This document shows, one piece after another, positions 22,487 to 32,900 of a DNA stretch of 64,000 bases. Within the stretch, counting starts at the first letter, position 1. Each line of letters opens with the position of its first letter. Source of the stretch: Armigeres subalbatus (lineage: Eukaryota > Arthropoda > Insecta > Diptera > Culicidae). The stretch lies in assembly GCF_024139115.2 (NCBI RefSeq), contig NC_085140.1, positions 26,319,956-26,383,955 of the forward strand. The letters are read 5' to 3'. The notes under the pieces are model-generated. The model ran no database searches and was not told where the DNA came from. It worked only from the letters and a program-made list of their open reading frames with translations. A program made the translations under genes and the position numbers.

Positions 22487-22692
22487 TCACTTGTCATAAG
22501 GCGAGCCCATGGACCAAGGGTGGACTCGAGCCGAGTCAAGTACGAGACACTGAAGACGACCTTACTGTTGAGGTCGAAATACGTATCTGTCAAGGTACAA
22601 TTAGGTGGTGGAATTAAATGGGATTGTACAAACTCGTCTTACGACAAGTGAAGACATTCCACTAAAAAGCTCAAAATAGTTTTCTTGAAACA
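22487..22692 (+). mobile_element. Penelope terminal fragment (copy 3, best preserved)
   Basis: The plus strand carries GAGTCAAGTACGAGACACTG, the hammerhead-type core, then GGTGGTGGAATTAAATGGGA and CATTCCACTAAAAAGCTC, matching the element end at 951 in inverse. An inverted trace of the same end (CTTGTCATAAGGCGAG) precedes it. This copy keeps the ribozyme pairing. Confidence 0.7.
22540..22598 (+). ncRNA. Hammerhead-type ribozyme motif (best copy)
   Basis: Stem I: GTAC-GA-GACA (22540-22549) with TGTC-AAG-GTAC (ending 22598). Core box CTGAAGA at 22550-22556; helix II GACC(T)/(A)GGTC; GAAA at 22576-22579; minimal self-complementary stem III ATACGTAT; then C as the nucleotide 5' of cleavage. All parts of a type I hammerhead are in order. 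The deviation is one extra C between the CTGAAGA box and helix II. In Penelope-like elements such motifs sit in terminal repeats and process the element RNA (family knowledge). Activity here is inference. Confidence 0.65.
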
Positions 22693-24230
22693 ATCTCACC
22701 AAATCGCTCGGGTCACGACATGTAGCACCAACAACCAGCTGTAAATCGGCTTTATAGGACATGCAACGCGTTGTTAGATGGCCTCTCCAACTATGATTTA
22801 ACCCTACATGCTTGCCACCGCGATCCTCAGTCTGCAACATGGGGAATTCACCCTCTCTGGCTTGCTTCTAATTCCCTTAAGGCTCTGAACCATGGATGTA
22901 TCATTGCGGCTTCCTTAACGTTCAGCTTCGGTAGTACAAATCCGACCAGAAGCAGATGGTGAATACGCACACTTTAGTGTGACGGTTACAAGTGGTGGCG
23001 TTGTATATCGCAATTTTATTTATATTTTTATTATATTCAGCTTACTGGCTTACTTCACTCTTCAAATACTTTTCCTCAAATTAATTATTTTTAATTTAAG
23101 CAGAGAGTCACAGATGTCATAAAAATTACGGATATTTTTTTTTCGCACGCTTCGATGCTCTAAATCTGTAACGTGGAATAACTTTTGGATGAATTATTCA
23201 AATGACATTTCACAATACTGTGGGGGTATTATGCTCCATTACCAAATTAGGCAGTGTTGTGTTTCGTCCTTATACGCACTACGTACTACGCATTATTTAC
23301 ATTTCCCCCTTTAAATTGACCAACTTTTTGTATATACAAACCTTGCGGATCCCAAAAAGAATCGATTAGGGAAAAAATATTGCAGATCGGTCAACCCGTT
23401 CGCGAGTTAAATCGTCAGGAAGGAAGTCTCAACTCATTATTATTATATAGAAGATTCTGAAACTGATTCAGTTTCTCCGATTGAGATAATTGTCATGACC
23501 TAAACTGTTACCTTCAGATAATTTTGATTCCGTACATCATGGCAATCTAGAATTTTCCCACATTTTTTAGATCCTGCAGATCCAGATTATTCAAATGCTT
23601 CAAAATTGTATCGATTTTCTGTCACAATCCTACCGGTGCAGCGCGTTTTCCGTAGGGCAGTTTGTTGTTAGTTTGAACATGCGGCTGGTTTAAATATCTG
23701 CGTTCGAGGTTGTTGGCATAAAATTATAGTTTATATTTAATAGCTAAATGCTTATTCCTTATTCTGAAGGTCTGCAAAGATTTATAACTGTTGATTTAAG
23801 GCATTATATTCATTTTTTGTCATTTTTTTATCGAACATGAACAAGTGAATCTTTTGTGTTTGAACCTTTTGCTTCTCTTTCATAGTAATGGATAGGAAGG
23901 AAGATAAACATCGAGTTTTGAAACATATTGTTTGGAAGGTTCTATACGAAATTAATTTGGTTACACTGGCGACCACCTCGTCAAAGCTACCGACTAAATA
24001 GTAACAAGGCAGTCTCGGTTAAATTGTCCACATCGTGTCCTTGCTTTCAGCAAACACGTAACCTATTTTTATTAATAAAACACAGCAAACAGTTAACTGG
24101 AAACCAGCAAATAACCGTATTTTTTTACGGAAATCTGTTCTTCATTTTGATGAGCTGCATAAATAAAAACTGACTGTGTATTCTTTAATATTGAGAAAAT
24201 TGTTTAGATACTCAAAATTACCTTCATCCT

Positions 24231-24448
24231 ATAACTTCAGTAAACTTCAACTTCATGCTGAGGGAACCAGATTGGAGTTGCGGTGGATACAGTGGTTGGC
24301 AAATTGAATTGAAACTAGATTGTAAGTTACTTTTTATATATTAGGTTTAATAATTATTAATAAGAAACAAATTTCAGCTTTGAAGCTGTGGGTAATGGAC
24401 ATTGCTGTCAGAAGAGTTTCAATCAAGCCAAGGGAAACCGCCGCAACA
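24231..24448 (+). repeat. 5' LTR-like repeat (truncated)
   Basis: Left copy of the terminal direct repeat. Similarity to the right copy begins near TTCAGTAAACT and runs to CCGCCGCAACA at 24448. Compared with the right copy it lacks the first roughly 50 bp, so the 5' end is truncated or badly diverged. Confidence 0.6.
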
Positions 24449-24488
24449 TTCTTCAAAGAATCTAGCTACACACACCAGAGGATTCGCC

Positions 24489-25158
24489 ATGGATGACTTT
24501 AAAACAAGGCTCGCACTATTAGAGGAGCAATACAAGTCATGGCAAATAAAACAGCACGAGAAAGAAATGCGAATCAAGAGGGAATACGAACAAAACTGGC
24601 GAAGCTAGATGAGGATTACGATGCAGTTGCTAGGAAAATTGAATCAGCATTCCGTGCAAAAAGGGAAGCTACAATGGAGAGATTTGGTGCTCAAGATACC
24701 TGTGGAAAATCGGTAAATGGTGTAAAGCGAAATTTCCCCGGCGAGAAAATCGAACCAAATAATGATTCCGATAGTGCATTATGCCTTCATGCGCCGTATT
24801 TGACAATGTGTATGAATTAGAAATGGACTCGCATCAAAACGTGTCGAAAACAACAGCCGCTAGTGATCAATCCCGCGCTGGGAAAATAGAGCAAAGTAAA
24901 GAGTTTCAACAGTCGAGTGTGGTGATTGTGATACACTTGCAAAACAATTGTGATGGCTCGGTAGCAGTAGTCCGTAGAAAGGCTACTGAATATATTAATT
25001 TCGATGCAGTGGCAGAAGACGGGCACAAAAGAAATTTATTTTCAGAAATTGCAAAAGGTATGGCGTGCGATAGAGAGTCAACAGGATTTACCAAATTAAA
25101 TCAAGATCGCTTTTCGGATAAACAAGTTTTCGATCCAGGATGTCAAATAGATGTCTGA
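24489..25158 (+). pseudogene. gag-like ORF of the LTR remnant, frameshifted
   Basis: Starts ATG with MDDFKTRLALLEEQYKSWQI, rich in K/E/R and predicted coiled coil. The first frame stops at 24608, while the continuation (KLDEDYDAVARKIESAFRAK) is in the frame open to 24820. The rest (MDSHQNVSKTTAASDQSRAG onwards) is in a third frame to 25158. Two frameshifts therefore break it. No CCHC knuckle or protease motif is visible. It is called gag-like only because it follows the left repeat and is coiled coil. Confidence 0.5.
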
Positions 25159-25265
25159 TAGTCAAAATGTTTTTTATGCCAAATTGAAAGTTTTGGATTG
25201 CTAACTTAATAGAAAGTTTTGAATTATATAATAGACCAGTTTGTTACTAGCTTCACGGGTGGGAG

Positions 25266-25530
25266 TGTTGAGATGATAGGTAGGTTGATGGTAGGTTGGT
25301 AGATGGTAGGTTCAGTGAAACTAGCAACATTGTCATGCTGAGGGAATCAGAATGGATTGTAGTTGCGGTGGATACGGTGGTTTGCAAATTAAACTGAAAC
25401 TAGGTTTTAAGTTACTTTTTATATATTAGGTTTAATAACTATTAAAAAATAAATTTCAGCTTTGAAGCTGTGTGTAATGGACACTGTTGTCAGAAGAGTT
25501 TCAATCAAGCCAAGGGAAACCGCCGCAACA
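25266..25530 (+). repeat. 3' LTR-like repeat
   Basis: TGTTGAG...GCCGCAACA, 265 bp. It is preceded by the purine-rich CACGGGTGGGAG tract, a plausible plus-strand primer. An ATGGTAGGT-type short repetition lies near its start. Confidence 0.55.
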
Positions 25531-26440
25531 CCCTGGAATAGAATGATGGATGAAAAATGCCCCTCACCATAACCAAAAAAATGCTCACCTAATATTCCCA
25601 ACAGACCTCAGTTTTTAGAAAAAGTCGAGTTTTCTTCTGCAATCAACAGCTTTGGTACTACATATTTCCATATTTGTTGAAAAGATTTTTTTGGAAAGTT
25701 TTATAAATTCAATAAATCTTCAAAAAAATTGGTTAAAAATTTGCCTGGAGACTTTATTCAAGATGTTGGTTGAAATGGAGAGAGGTTACTTTGAATCTTT
25801 TATACTTTTCAAAATGGTGAACAGATCCAATCAATATGAAACCTGTTGATTGCAGTTCGGCTTTTTTATTTTTACCTAGGTCTGTTGGATATATAAGCGA
25901 TGAATATTTTTTACGTTGTTTATGGTGAGGGACATACTTTTGAAAATGGTGAACAGGTCCAAAACTGAACTGTTACTTATGTACTTTTGTAAAATTAAGC
26001 TAGATTCTCCCTATGGTATTTGGGTAACAATATTTTACTTTGAAAATATTGAACAAAATAAATTTTCTCCGCGGATTTGTTTTATTCGTATATAATACAA
26101 AAAAAAAACTATTCAATAAAAATTCCGCGAAAAAAAATAAATAAATTTCATTTCGTTTCGTAAAATTTCGAAACAATAGCATTTCTAATTTCGTTTCGTT
26201 TCATCAGAAAAAAATGTGTTATCGCATACCTCTAGGTAGGAACCACGCTAAGTTTGCAAAACTTTTATAGCTCTCTTATTTCGTTCTTTCAGTAATCGAA
26301 TGAAGCCCATGTGAAAGGCCACGCGTCTCCATTAGTTTGCTGTCGCTTTGTAAGGGTGGACAATTTCCATGCGCTTTGTGTTTTTATCGAAGAAGAGTGA
26401 GACGATGGCAATTGATAAAGCACCCTTTAGTTTGTACCAT

Positions 26441-26535
26441 CCCAATTAATTCCGCCACTTGATTGTACCTTGACAGATACGTATTTCGACCTCAACAGTA
26501 AGGTCGCCTTCAGTGTCTCGTACTTGACTCGACTT
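26441..26535 (-). mobile_element. Penelope terminal fragment (copy 4)
   Basis: Matches copy 3 in inverse from GTACCTTGACAGATACGTAT to GTGTCTCGTACTTGACTCGA. Its hammerhead core (26465-26523, minus strand) reads CTGAAGG instead of CTGAAGA, changing the conserved A9-equivalent. Confidence 0.7.
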
Positions 26536-27141
26536 CTTGATAAAGCACACCAACTCTCAATTTTTCGAGAGCGCAAAGTTTTCTTTTCGGGCGCGATGTT
26601 CTTGTTGTTGAATTGAATTTTATGTCACTGAAATCAATCGTGTCATTCAAACTGTTCATAAAGCTGAACATTTTTTTAAAGGACAAGGACAAGAGAAGTA
26701 GGATGTGTTGTAATAGGATGTGATTTTGAACTTAGTTTAGGAAATGGTACCTACGCAGTTTTCATTTAGTAAAGTTTTGCACAGCGCACTACTGGCGACA
26801 GTGCAATTTGACAGTCTATTGATAATGATTGTTATTCTTTTACGTGAGTCGCGTCGCATCGCTCGTCGCGTTTACTCTTGTTTGCCCCTTACTCATGATT
26901 TTGGCCCCATTGGTAAGAACACATCATCTAGGATTCTAGGTAACTATTTTAGTTGCTATATTGCCTGTTAGGTCTGTTTTCTTGGTCTATAAAAATAAAA
27001 TTATCAAACTGTATGATGTTCAATTTATGTAGTTTTGAGGTTTCAAAATTACCCATTTAACCAGGTTATTTTAAACAGCAATCATAGCGGTTTCTAGGAT
27101 CCTTAAAGAATAGTCTACTGATTCTTCTTAAAGACTACACT

Positions 27142-27214
27142 GCCGCTAACCGCAAGTCGAGTACATCGGTATATGGCATCCATATACAGATGTGCTCGAC
27201 TTGCGGCTAGCGGC
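27142..27214. repeat. 73-bp near-perfect hairpin
   Basis: GCCGCTAACCGCAAGTCGAG on the left pairs with CTCGACTTGCGGCTAGCGGC on the right. The arms continue (TACATCGGTATATGG with CCATATACAGATGTG) to a 2-3 nt loop: about 35 bp with three mismatches. The tiny loop is unlike most precursors of microRNAs. A short foldback element is the simpler reading. Confidence 0.75.
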
Positions 27215-27425
27215 ATTAAAAATGTAATTGATTCAAGTTTTACAAAATTTTTAGCAGTTTATTATAATTGTAGCACGCTTAAATAGATTTTTAGGAGCCC
27301 ACGGAAAAAATCCTGATAGGATAAATTGCAATCTTAGGAATCACAATCATCCCTAAGCCCGCATGAAATCTGGTCAGCAAAAGGTACGATTTTTTAATAC
27401 ATACTAAATCGCTACGATCCATGGG

Positions 27426-27520
27426 AAGTTCTGAAAGTTTTCTGCGAGCGGTAATGGCCGTCTGCTTGCCTGCGGGTTAGCCTCTGATTTAACATATGTG
27501 GAGGTCAACTGCACGCGTGC
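27426..27520 (+). mobile_element. Partial MITE related to 44828-45010
   Basis: Shares TTTTCTGCGAGCGGTAATGG, GGTTAG.CTCTGATTT and TGTGGAGGTCA.CTGCA with 44784-44865, but the right inverted arm is missing. Confidence 0.55.
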
Positions 27521-28524
27521 TCCCAGCTTCATAACCGCCACCGTTGTCTGCCACATCGCCATTCAGGTGCTCTTCCTAGTGGAATTCCGTTTATATCCTT
27601 ACACATGTCAGGCTGCATCACGTGGCCCTTACGTGAACGATTTATTCTGTAAATTCATGTATATTGAGCTTATTCGAAAGATAACCCGATGATCTGCACT
27701 TATGTTTTGAATATTCTCAAATCGCAACAATCGAGTGTCCGATCCCGAAAACAGTAAAACAATAATCGTTTGCCATTATTTTATTGAACTAGTCGGAGTT
27801 TGATAGCCTTTTCCATTAAAACAAAAAGAGAACAGTTCTAAATATTCAAATAGGAAAATAGTCTCATGTTGACATGGCTCTGAAAAAATAAAAAAAAAAC
27901 GCAATTACAGATGTTTACAACAAACACACAAATGATATAATTCGTAGCAGATAAAATTACACGCAATATTGTCTTTGCCCTCTGTAGATGGGACAAGGAC
28001 AAAATAGCTAGTTACTTGTTTTTGGCTTTCTTCAGACATTTGCACCTCTGTCTCCGCATGATGTGACAAATATCGCTTACGCTATCTTTCATAATAATTT
28101 GCCACCAAAAATGCAGCACAAAATAATCGTTAATTATTTTGACAAAATGTATACTACTGAGAAAAAAAAATCCAAATGAACCAATGAAATTTCTGTATTT
28201 TTTATATTACACATATTTATTTATATCCATGCCCATGTCTTATCCTGAGACGTTTTGTCCTATTAACCGACACCAAGCAACAATTTTAAATACAATAAAC
28301 CCTTAAAAAGAAATCCTTTCCAAAAAATGAGACTCCAATATTGATGAAATTTCTCATTCCCAACTGCAATCCATTACCATCAGCAACAAGACTGCCTTTT
28401 ACGGAATGAAACCGGTTGATTATTCAGCTTTTTATTACGCGCGCGCCTCACGCAGTCAACCCACCGCCGCACCACTGAGGTCAGTTCCACGAAAAGAACA
28501 CCGAAGAATGCCTCGAACAGCTGC

Positions 28525-28690
28525 TCGCTGCACGTGATTGGTTGCACGCCGCCGCAATGGATCTTCCCGATGGTTGCACCGTTGGCAACATCGAACCGCA
28601 CTTTTCTCTCTCGCGAAGAACAAAATTATGCTCATTTACTCTCAAACCGAAGAACGCCGGTCTCTCAAACGCACGTGCGTCAGGGCTTTC
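28525..28690 (+). promoter_or_regulatory. GC-richer block with two CACGTG E-boxes, upstream of Pfk
   Basis: Within a GC-richer block, CTGCACGTGATTGG (about 28528) joins an E-box to an inverted CCAAT, and AACGCACGTGCGTCAG (about 28668) holds a palindromic GCACGTGC. Both E-boxes fit bHLH-PAS or Myc-type sites, including the hypoxia-response core RCGTG. They lie 0.7-0.9 kb upstream of the likely Pfk start. Function is inference from motif and position. A 73-aa minus-strand open frame overlaps; I do not recognise it. Confidence 0.3.
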
Positions 28691-29339
28691 ACCATTCTGA
28701 CTAATGTGCCGGTTTATTGCGGCATTGAAGCGGCTGACTGTTTTTGGATGATATCATGCACTAACATCATAGCTAGTGAAAGTTACGTCATGATTACATT
28801 CGTAATAGTCGATTATGAAGCGTTCTGAAATTGATTAACAGTTTGATCGATAATGCTAAAAGGCGATTTTTAAGCAATATACTTAATTAAAATTGAGTTT
28901 TCACGACATGGAGAGGAAAACTCCCCGAACTACTGAGCTTTCATGGGTGGGAAATGTCATGAAAGCTCACTGCGCTCGCGTTTCGGGCAGTGTAAGCTAC
29001 ATCCCACTGAATGCCCTGCGGTTTCGAACAGTATCGATTGGATTTGATTCGGTAACTGTCAACTTCCACACATATCAGCTTTATTTTGTATGAAAGTTTC
29101 TACTAATTACACAAGCATCAATTAATTACTAACACTCAAATTTAAATTTATTATTGCGAAGTGATTGTTATGAGTAAATGTACCGTATTAAGCAACTGAT
29201 AATCAACAGAAGTAATCAGCGTCAAACGACGCCCGTCAAATCCGATGGGATGGATCATGCATGAAGCTTTTCCGAAAGTCACCTTGAAATGTCATTCTGG
29301 GTAACCTTTCGGGGGCGAGAAAAAGGAGTCTTCGCTTCG

Positions 29340-29754
29340 GCAAGTGCGGATCGTATAACTTAACTCCAGACTGTCCACCGAGTCGTTTCGCAGTCTGTCG
29401 CGAGATTTTCGCTGGACAAAATTAAACAGTCCGATCAACTGAAGTTCCAAACGTTAGTATCCAAGTCGGTGTTGTGTGCATTGTAAGGTGAGATTAACCG
29501 AGAAGTGATTGGCACTCAAATAGTTTGTGCATTGATTTCTCTGTTACAACATCGTTGACCGTAGAGGAGTAAAGAGTTTGCCTTTTCCTACGGTGAAAGA
29601 AGAGGGCTCGGTCGGGCTGAATAGTTTACAGGAAATTGTTTATGTGATTGCGACGTTGGCAAAAAAACGAAGAAGCTAGTGTTCTAAGCTGAAGTGTTGT
29701 GTCTAACCGAAGGAAAGTAAAAAGTGATTGTTTTGTTCGATTTGCAGCAACAGA
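29340..29754 (+). promoter_or_regulatory. Pfk core promoter and 5' UTR (putative)
   Basis: A TATA-like GTATAACTT lies at about 29353, followed by initiator-like GCAGTCTG at about 29390. Then comes 360 bp with no ATG-led frame of note before the Pfk start codon. An AAG|GTGAGA donor at 29488 and a TTCGATTTGCAG acceptor ending at 29747 could remove a 260-bp 5' UTR intron just before CAACAGAATG. Positions are motif-based guesses. Confidence 0.35.
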
Positions 29755-29904
29755 ATGGCACCTTTAGCTCCAGTTCAACGGTTTATCCAACATGGTGCGC
29801 ACAAGGGCAAGGGAATTGCCGTCTTCACCAGCGGTGGAGATTCTCAGGGCATGAATGCGGCCGTCCGTGCCGTAGTTCGTATGGGCATTTACGTCGGATG
29901 TAAG
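29755..29904 (+). CDS. Pfk: Pfk coding exon 1
   Basis: Residues 1-50, [20 protein letters not shown] to GIYVGCK. Contains the ATP-binding loop [16 protein letters not shown]. Donor AAG|GTAAGA at 29905. The next coding exon is 15.4 kb away. Confidence 0.96.
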
Positions 29905-32900
29905 GTAAGAGGCTGACTGTAGTTCGAATACAATCCACTGATCATACAGTGGGGATAGATAGCAGTGCGAATTCTAAAAATATTCCACCCGCGCGCTCAA
30001 TTCAAACAAGACAACCCAGCTTCAGATTGTCGAAGCCATGCTAGACAACACAATCGAGCAATGTTGATCGATGGCCAAGGTTGACTAGGATCAGTGAAAT
30101 TCCTTTATCCAAGGTCGCACACTGTTTTCACTATCAGGGCCAACGAAAGCAAGCAGTTTAGATTAATTGTATATGGGTGTGAGGGGTGGTTTTGTCAGTA
30201 GGCCAAGTCCATGCGTAGTGCACCGTCTTTTCACTGACTGTTGTTGTCAGCATTGGATATCGCTTCTTTGGGAAAGGCAATTCCTATATCATTCGATGCT
30301 AAGTGCTATGACCTTGCGGTAATGTTGAGTGATGTAGGTCGGATTGGTTAGTCGGAGTGCGGAGTTAAAGGGAACAAAAGGAACGGAAGAATACACACGA
30401 CTATCCAGTTTTGCTTTTAATGAGCAACTGAACAGAGGCTTTCGTTTGGCAGATTTTATGGCTACTTGTATCCAACAGTTTTCACAGTGTGCTGTGAAGA
30501 GCACACTAAGGTCAACCAACATTTCGGGATGTGTTTCGAATTTTGATGGAGCGAACCAGACATATAGGTACACTTTAAATCAATTTATTTTAATTGATAT
30601 TTTAAATCTAAAGTGGCAGAGTTCAATAAAATTGGTCTTGATCTTGATGCTTCAAGGCGAGGCGATAATTTTGACACATATGAATATATTCTTCGGTGAA
30701 GGTTATAATTTGATCGGTTAATTAAATATTTAATAAATTTAATAATTAATATGCTTTGATACTATTTGACACGGAATTACTAAAATAACCAACTACTATT
30801 TTGGGATTATAACAACTTCAGATCAGGATAAATCCCTTGTATTACAGAAGTGATATACAATATAATATTAGTCATACATCATAATACCTGTTTCCAAATT
30901 CATGATAGATCTGCATTGTGACTTGATTTGCCTTATCTTCAGAAATTTCACATCACTCTAATGAGTTCTGTTACCTACATTAGACGATCCCAAAAAGATG
31001 TAAAGTATAATTTTCTATGGTGCACTTGTCATCATTGATTGACGTGCTAAAATCATTCTCAAGAACACAAATATTCCACGTAAAAAATCCTTGAGAGAAG
31101 TTAAGTTCAGCGGAATATTGAGAACCGTAGCTCAGATATACAAGCATATAACAACTGAAAATAGAGATACAAAGCTTATCATTGGAGGCATCATCATTGA
31201 CCTATCATGTGTTTTTGTTAAATTTTAATATTATATTCCGCTTGATGCTCTTAGTAATGAAATTGGCAGAATTGAAAATATAAACTAGAGAAAGATTGGC
31301 ACTTGTCAGAACTTGTCTTGCTGGAGAGAATAAATAGAGTGGGAGCTAAGTTTCAATGCAAATTCATATAATATGTTGATAATTATGTACCCAATATGTT
31401 TGGGCGAAAAACAATGGGAACCGCAGTGACAATCTCGTTCGCGTTCTTAAGCTTTTTTTCCAGCACTTGAACGTTCCAAAAACCCTAATTATTCGTCTCC
31501 TATTAAAAGTTCTGTTTTTTTAACAATCTTCCAACCTCTCGGTACACTTTGGTGTACGAGAAAGGCAAAAAAGCTCGTTTATCGTTCACAAAAGATACGG
31601 ACACTGTGTAAGTGATTCGGGAACGAAAATAGATTTCCATGAAATTCTATCAGTTGCTATTCCGGGAAAGAATTATTCCTTATCAATTATAAATTATCAG
31701 TTTAACCTCCGATTACCTTCGACATGCTAGAGATGAGCCAGCCTTTGTTTATTACAAAGACATAAAAACAAATAAAATGATTATCTTGATTTTTTGTAGA
31801 ACTGGAAATTAAACTGCAGTAAACTGAGAAAGTGACGTAAGCGCCAAATTACAACATGCATGTTTTCCTTTTTTCTGTTAAAGAGATCGATGAGTACTAC
31901 TCGTTCAAACCGTGAATGTGGTTAATTAATTATTAATCTTGGATAGGACAATGCTTCGACTGTGTCACCCAGTTGCCTTCATGAGTAGGACATGTACTAC
32001 GAGTCCCACCCACCCCCGGTGGCACCTAGTCTATACTTTCTAAGTAATTGAATGAATATTCAACCCAAAATAACCAGTTCTGTCCTTTCAAATCGGGATA
32101 TCGTTAATTTTTGTAGTACAGTACAGCCACTTAAATAAAAATTTAATATGATATCAGTGAACCACGAGGTAGAAATGTGATTACCATGATCAATGGTGCT
32201 AATACAAACTTTTTTCCTGTGGCGTCTCTTGAAAATTGAAAAGTGTAGTGCGTTTAATACAAAAAGTACGCACATTTTTTTTACATAGATATTCATCCAT
32301 CCCGTTTTTTTGTAGATTTTTACATGATTTTTACCATGTTTAAATTTGATAAAATTCTTCTTTTTCTTCTTCTATGGCTCCAAATTCCAACTGGAACTTG
32401 GCCTGCTTTTCAACTTTATTCTATTATTCTATTATCATTTCCTCAGTTATTAATTGAAAGCTTTTCTATGTCCGCCATTGAATGAGCATGCGTCTTGTGT
32501 GGCCAAGGATTCGAGAATGTTTCCCACCCGAAAACATCCTAGACCGGGCCGAGAATCGACCTCGCCATCTCCGGATTTGCAATACTAGCCTTTGCACGCA
32601 AGGCTAATTGGAGACCCCCTGAGAAAATTAACTAATTGATTATTTTAGTATACAATTCCACTAGTCAATTGCAGAAATACAATTGGATATTAGAAAAAGA
32701 AATAAGTCATGTATTTTGTTTAGGAATTCAAGACGGTAGGAATGATGTATTTCCATAAACGGGAAGGTTCTGTAATATAAATCAACATTTTATCGTGATG
32801 AGACAAATTTGTCTTGATTGAAGGATTCCTGTCTTTTCATAGTTGGTGGGGATTCTCATCGATTGCTACTGAATAGTAATGGCTGTCTGTTAGAAAATAA

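Larger units (their letters stand above)
24231..25530 (+). mobile_element. LTR retrotransposon remnant (internally deleted)
   Basis: Two direct repeats of about 200-265 bp flank a short interior: left copy about 24231-24448, right copy 25266-25530. They share GTTGCGGTGGATAC, AAGTTACTTTTTATATATTA, CAGCTTTGAAGCTGTG and the end AGGGAAACCGCCGCAACA. The right copy starts TGTTGAG after a purine-rich CGGGTGGGAG tract and ends in CA, as LTRs do. The interior encodes only a damaged gag-like frame; protease, RT and integrase are absent. The superfamily is uncertain; the coiled-coil gag-like start would fit BEL/Pao. Confidence 0.7.
15680..29390. other. Intergenic region between 14-3-3 zeta and Pfk
   Basis: 13.7 kb without a recognisable host gene. 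It contains small inverted-repeat elements (16262-16557, 18560-18806), Penelope termini (about 17750, 22490, 26440), an RTE-like 3' end (about 20203), a GC-richer unidentified repeat (about 21720-22030), an LTR-element remnant (24231-25530), a hairpin (27142-27214) and a partial MITE (about 27430). In 16.6-17.7, 19.4-19.8, 22.9-24.2 and 25.6-26.4 kb I see nothing that I can name. Confidence 0.7.

Noticed and set aside
28380..28601. 73-aa minus-strand open frame in a GC-richer block
   Set aside because: No recognisable family; could be an exon of an unknown gene, but sequence alone does not support it.
29728..29754. Upstream extension of Pfk exon 1 frame
   Set aside because: It begins at TTG, crosses a likely splice acceptor (TTTGCAG) and has no ATG; the start at 29755 fits the family.
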